NCBI GenBank assembly: GCA_017590115.1 | Contig: JAGGNK010007016.1 | Location: 295,329-359,328 of the forward strand | Reading direction: 5' to 3' | DNA from: Montifringilla adamsi | Taxonomy: Eukaryota; Chordata; Aves; Passeriformes; Passeridae | DNA length: 64,000 nt | Part shown: piece after piece, positions 46,214 to 55,618 of the stretch | How the letters are laid out: each line of letters begins with the position of its first letter | Numbering within the stretch: position 1 is the stretch's first letter | Notes under the pieces: generated by a model | The model's database searches: none | The model's input: only the letters and a program-made list of their open reading frames with translations | What the model was told of the DNA's origin: nothing | Program-made: the position numbers and the translations under genes

Positions 46214-48415
46214 TTATAATGCCAGCGATAGAAACATCCATGCCAGCTGATCCTCTTGCTGTCCTTGTGAGCCGGTTGCATAGGCTTGCACTGAAGGACG
46301 GGAAGGTACTCGTGTCTGCAAGCACTTCCCCTTGGCACTCTTGTTCCTGTTTCCCTGTCCACTAAGAGGTTGTCCGTTAGCATGGAATTTAGACTTGCAG
46401 TGCTTGGCAAAATGACCGGGTTTTCCACATCGGTAACAGCTTCCCACTATAGGCACAGCTCTCTGTTTCTGACGTGTCCCCAATGAGTTGTACCTACGGG
46501 GATAATTTGCTTTCATGTGACCTAGTTGCCCGCATCCATAGCATTGGTACGACCTTATAGCAGCTGTCAAGGAATCAGCTAACAAAGACATTTCATAAGA
46601 TACAGTTCCAACTTCAGCACACGCATCAATCATTTCATCTAAGGATGGATTTTTTCTTGGTAATAAGTCTATAGCTTTCTTGCAATCTTCATTTGCATTG
46701 TCTCGTGCCAATGGCAATATCAACAGATTTTTTGCATAGTCATTTGCTATTTGCTTTTCCATTGCATCTTTTAATCGTTCTATAAACTGCACATAAGGCT
46801 CTTTGGGGCCCTGCTTAATTTTTGCAAAACTCTGAGTTGGAGTTGCCAATGCCATGTTTCCAACTTTCATCAGGGCCTGCATTCCTAAATCTCTTGCCTG
46901 TGCCAGTATCAAAGGATTTAGGCGTACTTGCAACTGCGGGTTATTTATGGGAGGCAATCCCAGAAGTTCAGGGACCCCTGCCCCAAAGCATGGATCTTGC
47001 TGTGGCACTGCTAAATTACACAGCCCTTGCTTTTCTGCATATTGCTTCCAGGTGGACTCAAACACCATGTATTCAATCGGGGTACAGAGCAACTCTGCTA
47101 TTTGCTTGATATCAAAGGGTGTCATTTCACTTTCAGCTACAAGCCGTAACATCCTTGTTACGACCGGAGACCCCAGTCCATGTTGGGTGGCTAGTTGGCA
47201 TAACTGGGAGAGAATTTTAAAGGTGACATGAATATAGGGCTCAGTCCAATTCTCTTCCGGTTCTTGGTCACCCAAGGACAGTGGGAACTTAGGTACAGAA
47301 ATTCGTTCAGCAACTTTGTAATCTCCACTAGCAAGTGCCATTAATTTCATATGCTGCCAAAAGCGAACCGGATCGTACACTGAGATAGTCCCAGTCGTCC
47401 CACTCGCAGGCTCTTGGCCACCCAAGAACAGCCGGGACAGTGGTGCAGGAAGTCGTTCAGCAACTTCAAGATCCCCACTAGCAAGAAAATTTAATTTAAC
47501 ATAGTGCCAAAATCTAATCCGATTGCATGCGGAGACAGTAGCTGATATTGGTTGCATGGTAAAAACATCCTCCTGAGGGCCAGCAGGGGTGTGACAACTG
47601 GGGCCTCCCCTGTTAGGATCCCACAGATCTATTAATGGAGAGGGTTCCTTGGGTCTCTCAGGCTTTGGCTGTGGACATGATGGGATGTGGCGTCCCGCCA
47701 CTCCGGGTGCTGGCAGCTCCCTGTCAGAACTCTCAGTGCCAAGTGCCGCTTGGCTCCCAGCTCCTATTTCCATGCCGAGGTTGTGATTAGGCCTATCAAG
47801 AACAGGCGGGGCCATCGACAGAAGTTTATCATCACTCCGGTCATCTGTAGGCAGAGGAGGAGAGAATGGATTTGTGGTAACTGGAGGTGTAGGACATGGG
47901 GGTGTAGGTGCACACGGTGTGGCCAGAGTCGCAGGGATAGGAGGCGTGGATGACAGCCGCTTCCCTTCTAGTTTTTTCCCCATCCTTTCCACCTGCGAAC
48001 TCGATGTGGCATCTACTCCCCCAGCGGCTCCCTCTTGAGCTGCACTATCACTGGGAGTCTTGGCAGGTGGCACCCGTGGCGCTTCAGCTGCTGTTTTTGC
48101 ATGTTGCTCAGGTCTCAGCAGTTTCAAGGTATCCAGCACGAGCCTCCAGGTAGTCATAATATTTTTAGCAGTCTCATCTCCTCGAGAGGCTGATTCAAAA
48201 ATCAATTCACCAGCCTGTTCCCAGTTTTTAACAATAAATGCAGCTCTTACGCTGGCATCTACCCCATGGTTCTGACACCACTGCAATAAAGTACACAGAG
48301 CCTTTTTATCGCATTTTATCCCTCGTTGGCCCAACATAAGGGTCCATACATTCACTATAGCTTTTTCTTCTGCTGCCACGTTAGCTTTTTCTTTGGTTGA
48401 CAGTTGAGATCCCAT
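46214..48415 (-). CDS. Class II ERV gag polyprotein, long intact ORF
   Basis: 733 codons, start MGSQLS with Gly2 in a myristoylation context. A Pro-rich centre is followed by a capsid with a major-homology-region string QGPKEPYVQFIERL, then two zinc knuckles. The second, CYRCGKPGHFAKHC, is complete. The first has Tyr where the final Cys belongs. Two adjacent 50-residue modules (DNA period 150 bp, about 47261-47560) resemble each other. Gag normally assembles the virion core. This copy is an old genomic insertion without 5' LTR, PBS or functional pol. The frame is intact, so recent insertion or selection cannot be told apart here. Confidence 0.9.
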   Translation of the reverse strand: MGSQLSTKEKANVAAEEKAIVNVWTLMLGQRGIKCDKKALCTLLQWCQNHGVDASVRAAFIVKNWEQAGELIFESASRGDETAKNIMTTWRLVLDTLKLLRPEQHAKTAAEAPRVPPAKTPSDSAAQEGAAGGVDATSSSQVERMGKKLEGKRLSSTPPIPATLATPCAPTPPCPTPPVTTNPFSPPLPTDDRSDDKLLSMAPPVLDRPNHNLGMEIGAGSQAALGTESSDRELPAPGVAGRHIPSCPQPKPERPKEPSPLIDLWDPNRGGPSCHTPAGPQEDVFTMQPISATVSACNRIRFWHYVKLNFLASGDLEVAERLPAPLSRLFLGGQEPASGTTGTISVYDPVRFWQHMKLMALASGDYKVAERISVPKFPLSLGDQEPEENWTEPYIHVTFKILSQLCQLATQHGLGSPVVTRMLRLVAESEMTPFDIKQIAELLCTPIEYMVFESTWKQYAEKQGLCNLAVPQQDPCFGAGVPELLGLPPINNPQLQVRLNPLILAQARDLGMQALMKVGNMALATPTQSFAKIKQGPKEPYVQFIERLKDAMEKQIANDYAKNLLILPLARDNANEDCKKAIDLLPRKNPSLDEMIDACAEVGTVSYEMSLLADSLTAAIRSYQCYGCGQLGHMKANYPRRYNSLGTRQKQRAVPIVGSCYRCGKPGHFAKHCKSKFHANGQPLSGQGNRNKSAKGKCLQTRVPSRPSVQAYATGSQGQQEDQLAWMFLSLAL

Positions 48416-48479
48416 CGTCCCCAGTGGCTCACCTTCTTAATTTTAAGAGCTTTGCAGCTCCCCACACTTCACAGTATGC

Positions 48480-49306
48480 TCCTTCACACACTAGTGTCTC
48501 CTGATTCAGAGGCGCACTCTTGGATTCTGGACTATCTTCCTTCAGTTCACCCTGAGAGAAAGCAGGAGCTGGGACTCTCTGAGCTCCCACCCCGTGAAAG
48601 GGCGTTGAGGCCAGGTGGGCAGCCCTGTTAAAGTCACACGTGTCCTCTGGGTTGGCACAAAGGGTCTTGTTCTTGTAGGAGCCGCTCACAATTGCATCCT
48701 CACTCAAACGTTCAATTCCATTCAGCTCATCCTGGAAAAAAACAGAAAAGACAGTGAAAGCCTGCAGATCTTATGACCATTCTTTCTTTCTTTCTTTAAA
48801 AGCTGAACATTTCTCATCCCTTTCTTCCACTCCATCACCTTCCAACATGAATAGGACACTCAGCCTCCATGAATTCTACTTATCACAGAATCCAAGAGGG
48901 CTCCGGGTCAGAAGGGACCTCAAAGACCACCGACTTCCACCCCCTCGCCATGGGCAGGGACACCTTCCACAAGTGCAGCTTGCTCCAAGCCCCATCCAGC
49001 CTGGCCTGGAACACTTCCTGGGACAGGGCAGCCACAGCCACAATGTCATATTTCCAGTATAATCTCATCATCACCCCGTTCAATTACTGCCATGCCAGGC
49101 AGCAGTTTGCAATCCTTGTTTTTCTCCCGTGATGCCAGTCCAGCCAAGCTGCCTCAGTCTGACAGCAGCACAGGCTGCCTTGGTGTCTCCTGGGCAGGAA
49201 ATCTGCCATGGCTGAAGGGTTTCCTTACACAGGCTCCTGCTGCTGCTGCCGTGCTTTCCTTGGCACTCAGAGAATCCACAGGATTACGAACAGCAAGAGG
49301 CTGACG
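48480..49306 (-). pseudogene. BUB1B partial copy: exons 15 and truncated 14 (near-identical)
   Basis: Matches about 30.48-31.31 kb at offset 18001. The exon 15 copy (from 48731) is open with intact acceptor, but its 3' end diverges after NQET just before the ERV gag leader. The exon 14 copy is cut at 49306 by the start of the next 944-bp unit. Differences from the functional gene are few. Confidence 0.85.
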
Positions 49307-50875
49307 GAACTCCTTCCTCAGCAACACTAAAACCACAACATGAAAGACATGCAGGAGAAGAGGCTTAAGGTCCTTGACTGCTAATTACCTCAGTTTTTTT
49401 ACACTGAGAGCTTCAGTGTAGGCCTCTTCACCCACCGGTGTCTCCTGATTCAGAGGCGCACTCTTGGATTCTGGACTATCTTCCTTCAGTTCACCCTGAG
49501 AGAAAGCAGGAGCTGGGACTCTCTGAGCTCCCACCCCGTGAAAGGGCGTTGAGGCCAGGTGGGCAGCCCTGTTAAAGTCACACGTGTCCTCTGGGTTGGC
49601 ACAAAGGGTCTTGTTCTTGTAGGAGCCGCTCACAATTGCATCCTCACTCAAACGTTCAATTCCATTCAGCTCATCCTGGAAAAAAACAGAAAAGACAGTG
49701 AAAGCCTGCAGATCTTATGACCATTCTTTCTTTCTTTCTTTCAAAGCTGAACATTTCTCATCCCTTTCTACCACTCCATCACCTTCCAGCATGAATAGGA
49801 CACTCAGCCTCCATGAATTCTACTTATCACAGAATCCAAGAGGGCTCCGGGTCAGAAGGGACCTCAAAGACCACCGACTTCCACCCCCTCGCCATGGGCA
49901 GGGACACCTTCCACAAGTGCAGCTTGCTCCAAGCCCCATCCAGCCTGGCCTGGAACACTTCCTGGGACAGGGCAGCCACAGCCACAATGTCATATTTCCA
50001 GTATAATCTCATCATCACCCCATTCAATTACTGCCATGCCAGGCAGCAGATTGCAATCCTTGTTTTTCTCCCGTGATGCCAGTCCAGCCAAGCTGCCTCA
50101 GTCTGACAGCAGCACAGGCTGCCTTGGTGTCTCCTGGGCAGGAAATCTGCCATGGCTGAAGGGTTTCCTTACACAGGCTCCTGCTGCTGCTGCCGTGCTT
50201 TCCTTGGCACTCAGAGAATCCACAGGATTACGAACAGCAAGAGGCTGACGGGCACTTTTCTGGCTACGATCTGCTGAACAACCAAGAGGAGAGCAAGTTA
50301 CAGTCAGTTACATATTTATTAGAGCAGCTTCCCACCTCCAACAAATTCCTCTCAAGAGTTTAAGTCTATTATCATTCCAATCAACCAATTTCTACAGTAG
50401 AATCAGCAGTAAGCAACAGAACAGTAGTATACTACAGCTCTCCAGAATAAAAGAGAACAGCTTAAATAGTTCCAGGTTGAAGATGAAGAACAGAAGAATA
50501 TTTCCTCATCTTGCACTCTGAGGAATTAAATAAAAAATACCAATAAAACCAAACAAAACACACACCACACGTCCATGCAGTTAACAGTTATTTCAGCTGC
50601 TACAGCAACAGATTTATGCTTCTGTTTCCCTTCCCTCTGAAATCTAGGTCTTGAATAATTCTGCCTTATATTCTGATTTGTCAAAGTAGAGGATTTGTCA
50701 AATATGAAGGAAAACGGAACAGCAGCCAGTGGGGGAAGCAGACCTACAGCTGTACAGAGAAAGCAAGAGGCTCTATCATATCCACAGTTCTTCCAAAATA
50801 GTATATCCAACATTACTTAAAATACCCAGTCTTAAAAGTACTGTTCCTAGCAGGTCTCCATCGCACCATGAGCTG
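49307..50875 (-). pseudogene. BUB1B partial copy: exons 15, 14, 13
   Basis: Copy of about 30.36-31.93 kb at offset about 18945. Exon 15 (49389-49675) is identical in translation with intact splice sites. The exon 14 copy (50173-50281) has lost its acceptor: TTAG became TTGG. The exon 13 equivalent (about 50.67-50.76 kb) is diverged. With the preceding copy it forms a tandem pair of 944-bp period. Confidence 0.88.
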
Positions 50876-50933
50876 AACACTGGCACCTAAAAGGCTCCTC
50901 CTGCATGTTCTCACCAGTTCCTCTTATTCTGAG
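50876..50933 (-). pseudogene. BUB1B intron copy (36.26-36.32 kb)
   Basis: Reads 'gctgaacactggcacctaaa', as at 36.26 kb, joined to the exon 13 copy by deletion of the 31.93-36.26 kb equivalent (exons 7-12 missing). It is interrupted by an LTR and resumes at 51580. Confidence 0.8.
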
Positions 50934-51575
50934 TGTTATAGGTAATAAATGATAAGGCTGAATTAATAACTAATGAAATAGGTTTTATTTTGTGACCGAG
51001 ATTCGGTCTCCAATAGCCACAATCAAAGGGACAGCGTCGAGCCTGGGATCGGCACTGGTGAACTCCGATCCCAACTCTACCACTTTGGATCCCCTCTGTT
51101 CATGAAGGCTGTTCCTGTCCAGGTAGTTTTTATACAGGTTTTTCTGCCTGGGGAGGAGTCTTTCATTTCATGGCTTCACATATTCACATAGTCTCCTTTC
51201 TCTGTGCTGTGCTGGACAAAAGCATTTCTGGTAAGCGATGAATGCTGATCATCCATTCACCGAGTTATGGGAACCTGGCACTGAGATGCACACCCACGAC
51301 TCTGGCTATGGTGATCGTAGATACTGATCGAGTATTCATCGCTTGGGTGTTTCCTGGACTGTCCCGGGAAAGGGCCCATCTCCATAGCAGTCCTGTCTTT
51401 TAGTTTGTTAATTAAGTCTTTCTCTCTGCTGCCATCTGTGGTTTCGCAATTTTGTGAAGCAATCTGTCCCCCGCTCCGGCTTGTGGGTTTAAAACATTAA
51501 GTATTTTTCTTACAAGCATAACTTATGTCCTGCATATTTCACATAAGCACAGATTATTCCAAATAATATATTACA
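50934..51575 (-). mobile_element. Solo LTR (family A, reverse), 4-bp target duplication
   Basis: A 642-bp TG...CA insertion flanked by TGAG (50930-50933 and 51576-51579); the empty site is at 36.32 kb (ttctgagggaatg). Minus-strand AATAAA lies near the left end. Same family as 54186-54857, opposite orientation. Confidence 0.88.
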
Positions 51576-51800
51576 TGAGGGAATGTTTTGTACATATTGA
51601 GGGATATATATACACATTATCCTGGTCAGGCTGGGTATTCCCTATTTTGCACAGATGCCACAGTTCTCATTTAAAACCAAGATTGTCCCAATTCTATAAT
51701 ATTTATTCTCCTGTCCACCAACAACCTCCAGACTTGGAGTTTGGTTTTTTCTCAGTTTTCCCATCAGAGACCATTGCAGCACCATAAAAATCCCTCAACA
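51576..51800 (-). pseudogene. BUB1B intron copy (36.32-36.54 kb)
   Basis: Resumes the intron copy with 'gggaatgttttgtacatatt', diverged from the original. A second partial copy of the same block is at 52.56-52.72 kb. Confidence 0.8.
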
Positions 51801-52556
51801 GTGTTATGAATGAAGTTCTGTATGTCTAATTAATAAACAAAAAAATTTAGCAGCAATTTTAATTGAACAGCAATTTTATATAAATGAATACAATCAAGTA
51901 TATTTAATATAATCAAGCATATAAAAAATTTGGCAGTGATTAATTATGTATGATTAAGGTTTATATAAAGCATAAGCAAAACTGACCAGGGTACAGGGCG
52001 GGCTTCTCACCCTGACTCACCGTAATGCAAACTAAACTTATATACTGAATGCTAATACATATTCATCAGTATTTTTCCATAAATCTCCTCCTATTTTTGA
52101 TTCTTGAAATCTATGTCACTATACTGCATAGCGCATGCTCCACTTGTTAGGGGGTCTCCTGGCTTTTTGGTGGTCTTTTCAGAGGAAGGCTCACCGTCTT
52201 CCTCGCTGTCCTCTGAATAACCTTCACAGGTTGCACGTGCACACTAAGCTTTGTGTTATGCAAGTAAGCATTATGTTCCAAATAAGCCTTATTATTTCAC
52301 AGATAAAACCACAACTTGGATTCCTTACCTGGAATCATCCCAGCTTTGTTCAACCCAAGGCCAATTCTGTTTTGGAATCTTGCTCATCTCAATACTACAT
52401 CCTGTATCCTGTTTTTCACATGTAACAAAGGACTTTGTTCATGCCAAGGCCAATTCTGTTTTGGGATCTTGCTTGCCTCAATCCTACATACTTTATAACA
52501 ATTATTTTCTAAAATATTGATACAGTTACAATTTAGTTAGCACAAATCATTAGCAC
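51801..52556. mobile_element. Probable LTR-type insertion between duplicated intron blocks
   Basis: About 750 bp beginning TGTTATGAATG and ending ...TAGCACA with no BUB1B homology. It sits between two copies of the 36.4-36.55 kb block. It contains a ~25-bp internal repeat (aaggccaattctgttttgg near 52.36 and 52.45 kb). No clear target duplication was found, so the identity as an LTR is tentative. Confidence 0.45.
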
Positions 52557-52716
52557 ACACAGTTCTCATTTTACAGCCAAAATTGTCCCAATTCTATGAT
52601 AACATTCATTCTCCTCTCCACCATCAGCCTCCAGACTTGGAGTTTGGTTTTTTTCTCAATTTTCCCATCAGAGGCCATTGCAGCACCACAAAAACCCCTT
52701 AACAGTTTCCGAGGTC
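52557..52716 (-). pseudogene. BUB1B intron copy (36.40-36.56 kb), second block
   Basis: Second diverged copy of 'ctccagacttggagtttgg' and flanks, ending 'aacagtttccgaggtc' where an LTR is inserted (original: 'aacagtttctgaggtcc'). Confidence 0.8.
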
Positions 52717-53039
52717 TGGCAGTGACTGAGAGACGGGGCTCTGCTTGGTGCAAGCAAGAAGCCAGTTTACTGTTTCTACAGCTCAGTTTGTGTACTCTTA
52801 CAGCTGCGGGTAGAATTTTCCACTGCCAAAGCGATAACCACAATATTTATGTTTCCTGATAACATTGCTTAACCACAGTCTTGCATGATTTGCTTTAGAC
52901 AAAGCACAACATTCTTTCTGGTTTCTCTTTTACATTTTTGTTTACTGTTCCCAGGGCTTTGGGCCCACCAGGTGCAAGATGCCCACAGCATTCATGGACT
53001 GTAGTACCTTTTGTTCTACTGCTCAGCTGTCCCTGCAGA
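52717..53039. mobile_element. Solo LTR-like insertion with GAGGTC target duplication
   Basis: A 323-bp insertion flanked by GAGGTC (52711-52716 and 53040-53045). The empty site is at 36.55 kb. It begins TGGCAG and ends TGCAGA, so one terminus is imperfect. A 6-bp duplication suggests class II. Confidence 0.75.
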
Positions 53040-53045
53040 GAGGTC

Positions 53046-53562
53046 CATTAGTAAAGAGAAGAGGTGGAATTTAGTCAGGCAACACACTACTCTCATCTGC
53101 CTATTTCAATTGCCTGAGACTCTTCAGCACAAAAAAAGTTACACGGTAGGAATACTTCACAAACTCACTCCTGTTTTCCATCATTTCCCAAAGTGCTTCC
53201 TGAGGCATCTTGATACCAGCAGTAAGAGAAACCCCTTCTTCCCTCTGCAGGTTTTAATGTGTCAGAGCATTCACCAAAGGTTATTCTTGCACTGCCCTTC
53301 AATGGAGTGGAATTAAACATCCTTGCCTCTTCTCCAGAAACAGGATATTTTAAATTAAATCTAAGAAATTTCATTAAGAGGGGAGCAGAGACTACTCTAA
53401 GGGCAGACATTAAAAGAAATATGGAAGCATTTGGAGACCAAAATGAATGTTTTACACAGCACAAAGAGACAGGTAAAAGAAATTTATATTAATAATTCCT
53501 CCTCACTCATCTCAGCTATATTAAGCCTGTGATTTACTGAACTTTTCCATTAATTTAATATT
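53046..53562 (-). pseudogene. BUB1B intron copy (36.56-37.07 kb)
   Basis: Very similar to the original over about 440 bp (offset about 16488), then diverging. It carries no exon. Its long frames match those at 36.6-37.0 kb because the DNA is a copy. Confidence 0.88.
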
Positions 53563-54121
53563 ATAAGTGGCTATGTAGTAGTTGGCTCTCACTACTATTT
53601 ATAATGTTATAATTATAGGATTGCAACTCCTTGCAAATAACTATTGTAAGTTTTAAACTGTTTTTAAGTATGGAAAAATTAGTAATAGCTGATGTGCAGT
53701 GCAAACGAAGAAGCAAGGCTTTCACAAGACGCAAGTGGGCTTGAGAAAGATTTAAGATATGCTTGCTACTGCAAAATATGCATTTAAAATAGCCTAAGTA
53801 GAGAAACGAAAACCACAAAAGAAGCACCAAGCTCAAAGTGCCATCACCAGAGCATCAGAAGAACCCCACAGACTGCTGATGTGTGCAATTAGTGAACTGT
53901 GCAAACACAACGGAAACCTTCAGTAAGAATTGTGGACAAGGAGTCCAAAACAAATCTACAACATAAACTGAGGAAGTAATGCAACTGCAACACTACAAAG
54001 GACGCTGGGCTGAAGAAGGGGGTGTGTACTGGCTTCGCCTCTTTTGCTTTATGTTTTATCCTTTCTAATAATTTATCAAACACTTCAAATTTAAGAGTGG
54101 GCTTTGTTTCTCACATTTACC
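53563..54121. other. About 560-bp insertion of unknown type in the BUB1B copy
   Basis: Compared with the continuous intron at 37.06 kb, about 560 bp of unrelated sequence is inserted between 'ccattaatttaa' and 'aaactgctttctatc'. It shows no recognised coding, no CR1 tail and no clear target duplication. LTR fragment or MITE-like element are both possible. Confidence 0.5.
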
Positions 54122-54185
54122 CAAACTGCTTTCTATCTAAAGGAGGGTGGCTTTGGATGAGATATTGGGAAGAAATTCTTCCCTG
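54122..54185 (-). pseudogene. Copied CR1 start (37.07-37.14 kb), interrupted by LTR
   Basis: Copy of the intronic CR1 at 37.09 kb, cut at 'ttcttccctg' by the LTR and resumed at 54858. Confidence 0.8.
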
Positions 54186-54857
54186 TGTGATATATGTGAT
54201 GGAATAATTGGTGCCTGGGTAAAATATACATGGAATAATTCGTGCCTATGTAAAATATACATGAAATAAGTTGTGCCTGTACAAAAATTCTTAAAGATTT
54301 CAAAACCACAAGCCACAGGAGGGGAAAAAGATTGCCTCACCAATTGTGAAATCACAAATGGCAGTGAGGAAGAGAACCTAATTAGCAAACGAAAAGAGAT
54401 GGGCCCTTTCCTGGGACAGTCCAGAGACACTCAAGGGATGCATACCTGACAAGTATCCATGATCAAGACAGTCAGACTCATCAAGGATGTGCATCCCAAT
54501 ACCAGATCCCCTTAACTCCACCATCAGCATTCACCACTTCCCAGAATAGGCTTTGTCCAGCCCAGCAGGGAGAAAAGGAAACTACCTTCATATGTACAGC
54601 AATGAGAAGAATAGAAGAAACTCTGCCCCAGGCGAAATAAACAGTATAAAGCCAGCCCGATAGAGACAGTATTCAGTATTCTACTGTATTTGTGAACAGG
54701 GGGGATTAGAAGCCGTAGACTTCAAATCTGCGTTCATCCAGCGCCCTATCCCAGGCTTGACCCTTTGATTGTGGCTATCAGAGACCGAATCTTGGTCGTG
54801 AAATAAAAATCTTTTTATTGATTACTGATTTGGCTTTATCATTAATTATCTACAACA
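54186..54857 (+). mobile_element. Solo LTR (family A, forward), 4-bp target duplication
   Basis: A 672-bp TG...CA insertion flanked by CCTG (54182-54185 and 54858-54861); the empty site is 37.14 kb (ttccctgggagg). AATAAA lies about 55 bp from its right end. Its right end mirrors the left end of 50934-51575 in reverse complement. Confidence 0.88.
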
Positions 54858-55618
54858 CCTGGAAGGGTGCTGAGGCCCTGGCTCAAGTTGCCCACATAAG
54901 CTGTTGCTGATCCATCCTTGGAGTGCCCCAGGCCTGGTTGCATGGGGCTTGGAACAACCTGGGCTAGTGGAAGGTGAAAATGGATATCTATAAGGTCCCC
55001 TCCATTTCACGATTCTATCATTTCACGATTCTATCATTTAACTGTATTTGCAATAGACACAAACCACAGGCAAAGGAGAAAGACACAGCCTCTTCTTTGA
55101 GGCTTTAAAGTCATCAGTTTAGACACACCTTCCTCTCTTTTGCCCATCCATTTTCAGTCACCTTACCCTGCTAGATTTCCAAGATCCTGCACTGTGTTCT
55201 TTCTGTAGGCTGGACATCTCCTGTCCCTGCCTGAGGAGCTGCACATTCTCCCTGGTCAGGAGGGAGTGGCTGTCTCCTGGGATATGACCACCTCTCCTTT
55301 AATCTAGTGTTTAAAAAGAAATGGACACCTGTACAACTGGGTACTGACCTGAAACCTGACAGAGACAGCTTTCTTCAGCCTATTTATCCCAAATTTTCTG
55401 TGCAGCTGAAACACACCACTTAGATACCCAACTTTTAGAGTGACTTGGGGGTTTTTCCGCCCTATGGGAAATCTCTTAAAAGAGTTCATCTTGACAGTGA
55501 AGAACCGCAAGCAGGCAATATTAGTAGCAAAAGCCGCTTAATCTTAGATTAAGACCACTCCCTCTCCGGTGATTGCTCCTTTCCCTGCCCCGACACCCCC
55601 CCACCACGCTCCTCACAG
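54858..55618 (-). pseudogene. BUB1B partial copy with fused exon 1/exon 6 and lost ATG
   Basis: Diverged copy of 37.14-37.47 kb joined directly to 39.77-40.20 kb. A fused exon (55167-55303) has the acceptor side of coding exon 1 and the donor side (GTAAGG) of coding exon 6; the sequence for exons 2-5 is deleted. The start codon equivalent reads ATA (55285-55283). Homology to the functional locus ends at 55618, next to the CpG-rich promoter side. Confidence 0.88.

Noticed and set aside
42390..48415. A complete, potentially active provirus
   Set aside because: No 5' LTR or primer-binding site, RT catalytic block missing, integrase partial, env frameshifted, stops in the dUTPase/protease region.
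40200..50290. Exon copies as a second functional BUB1 or BUB1B gene
   Set aside because: Exons 2-5, 7-12 and all kinase exons are missing, the start codon is ATA and a splice acceptor is lost. They are fragments, not a paralogue.
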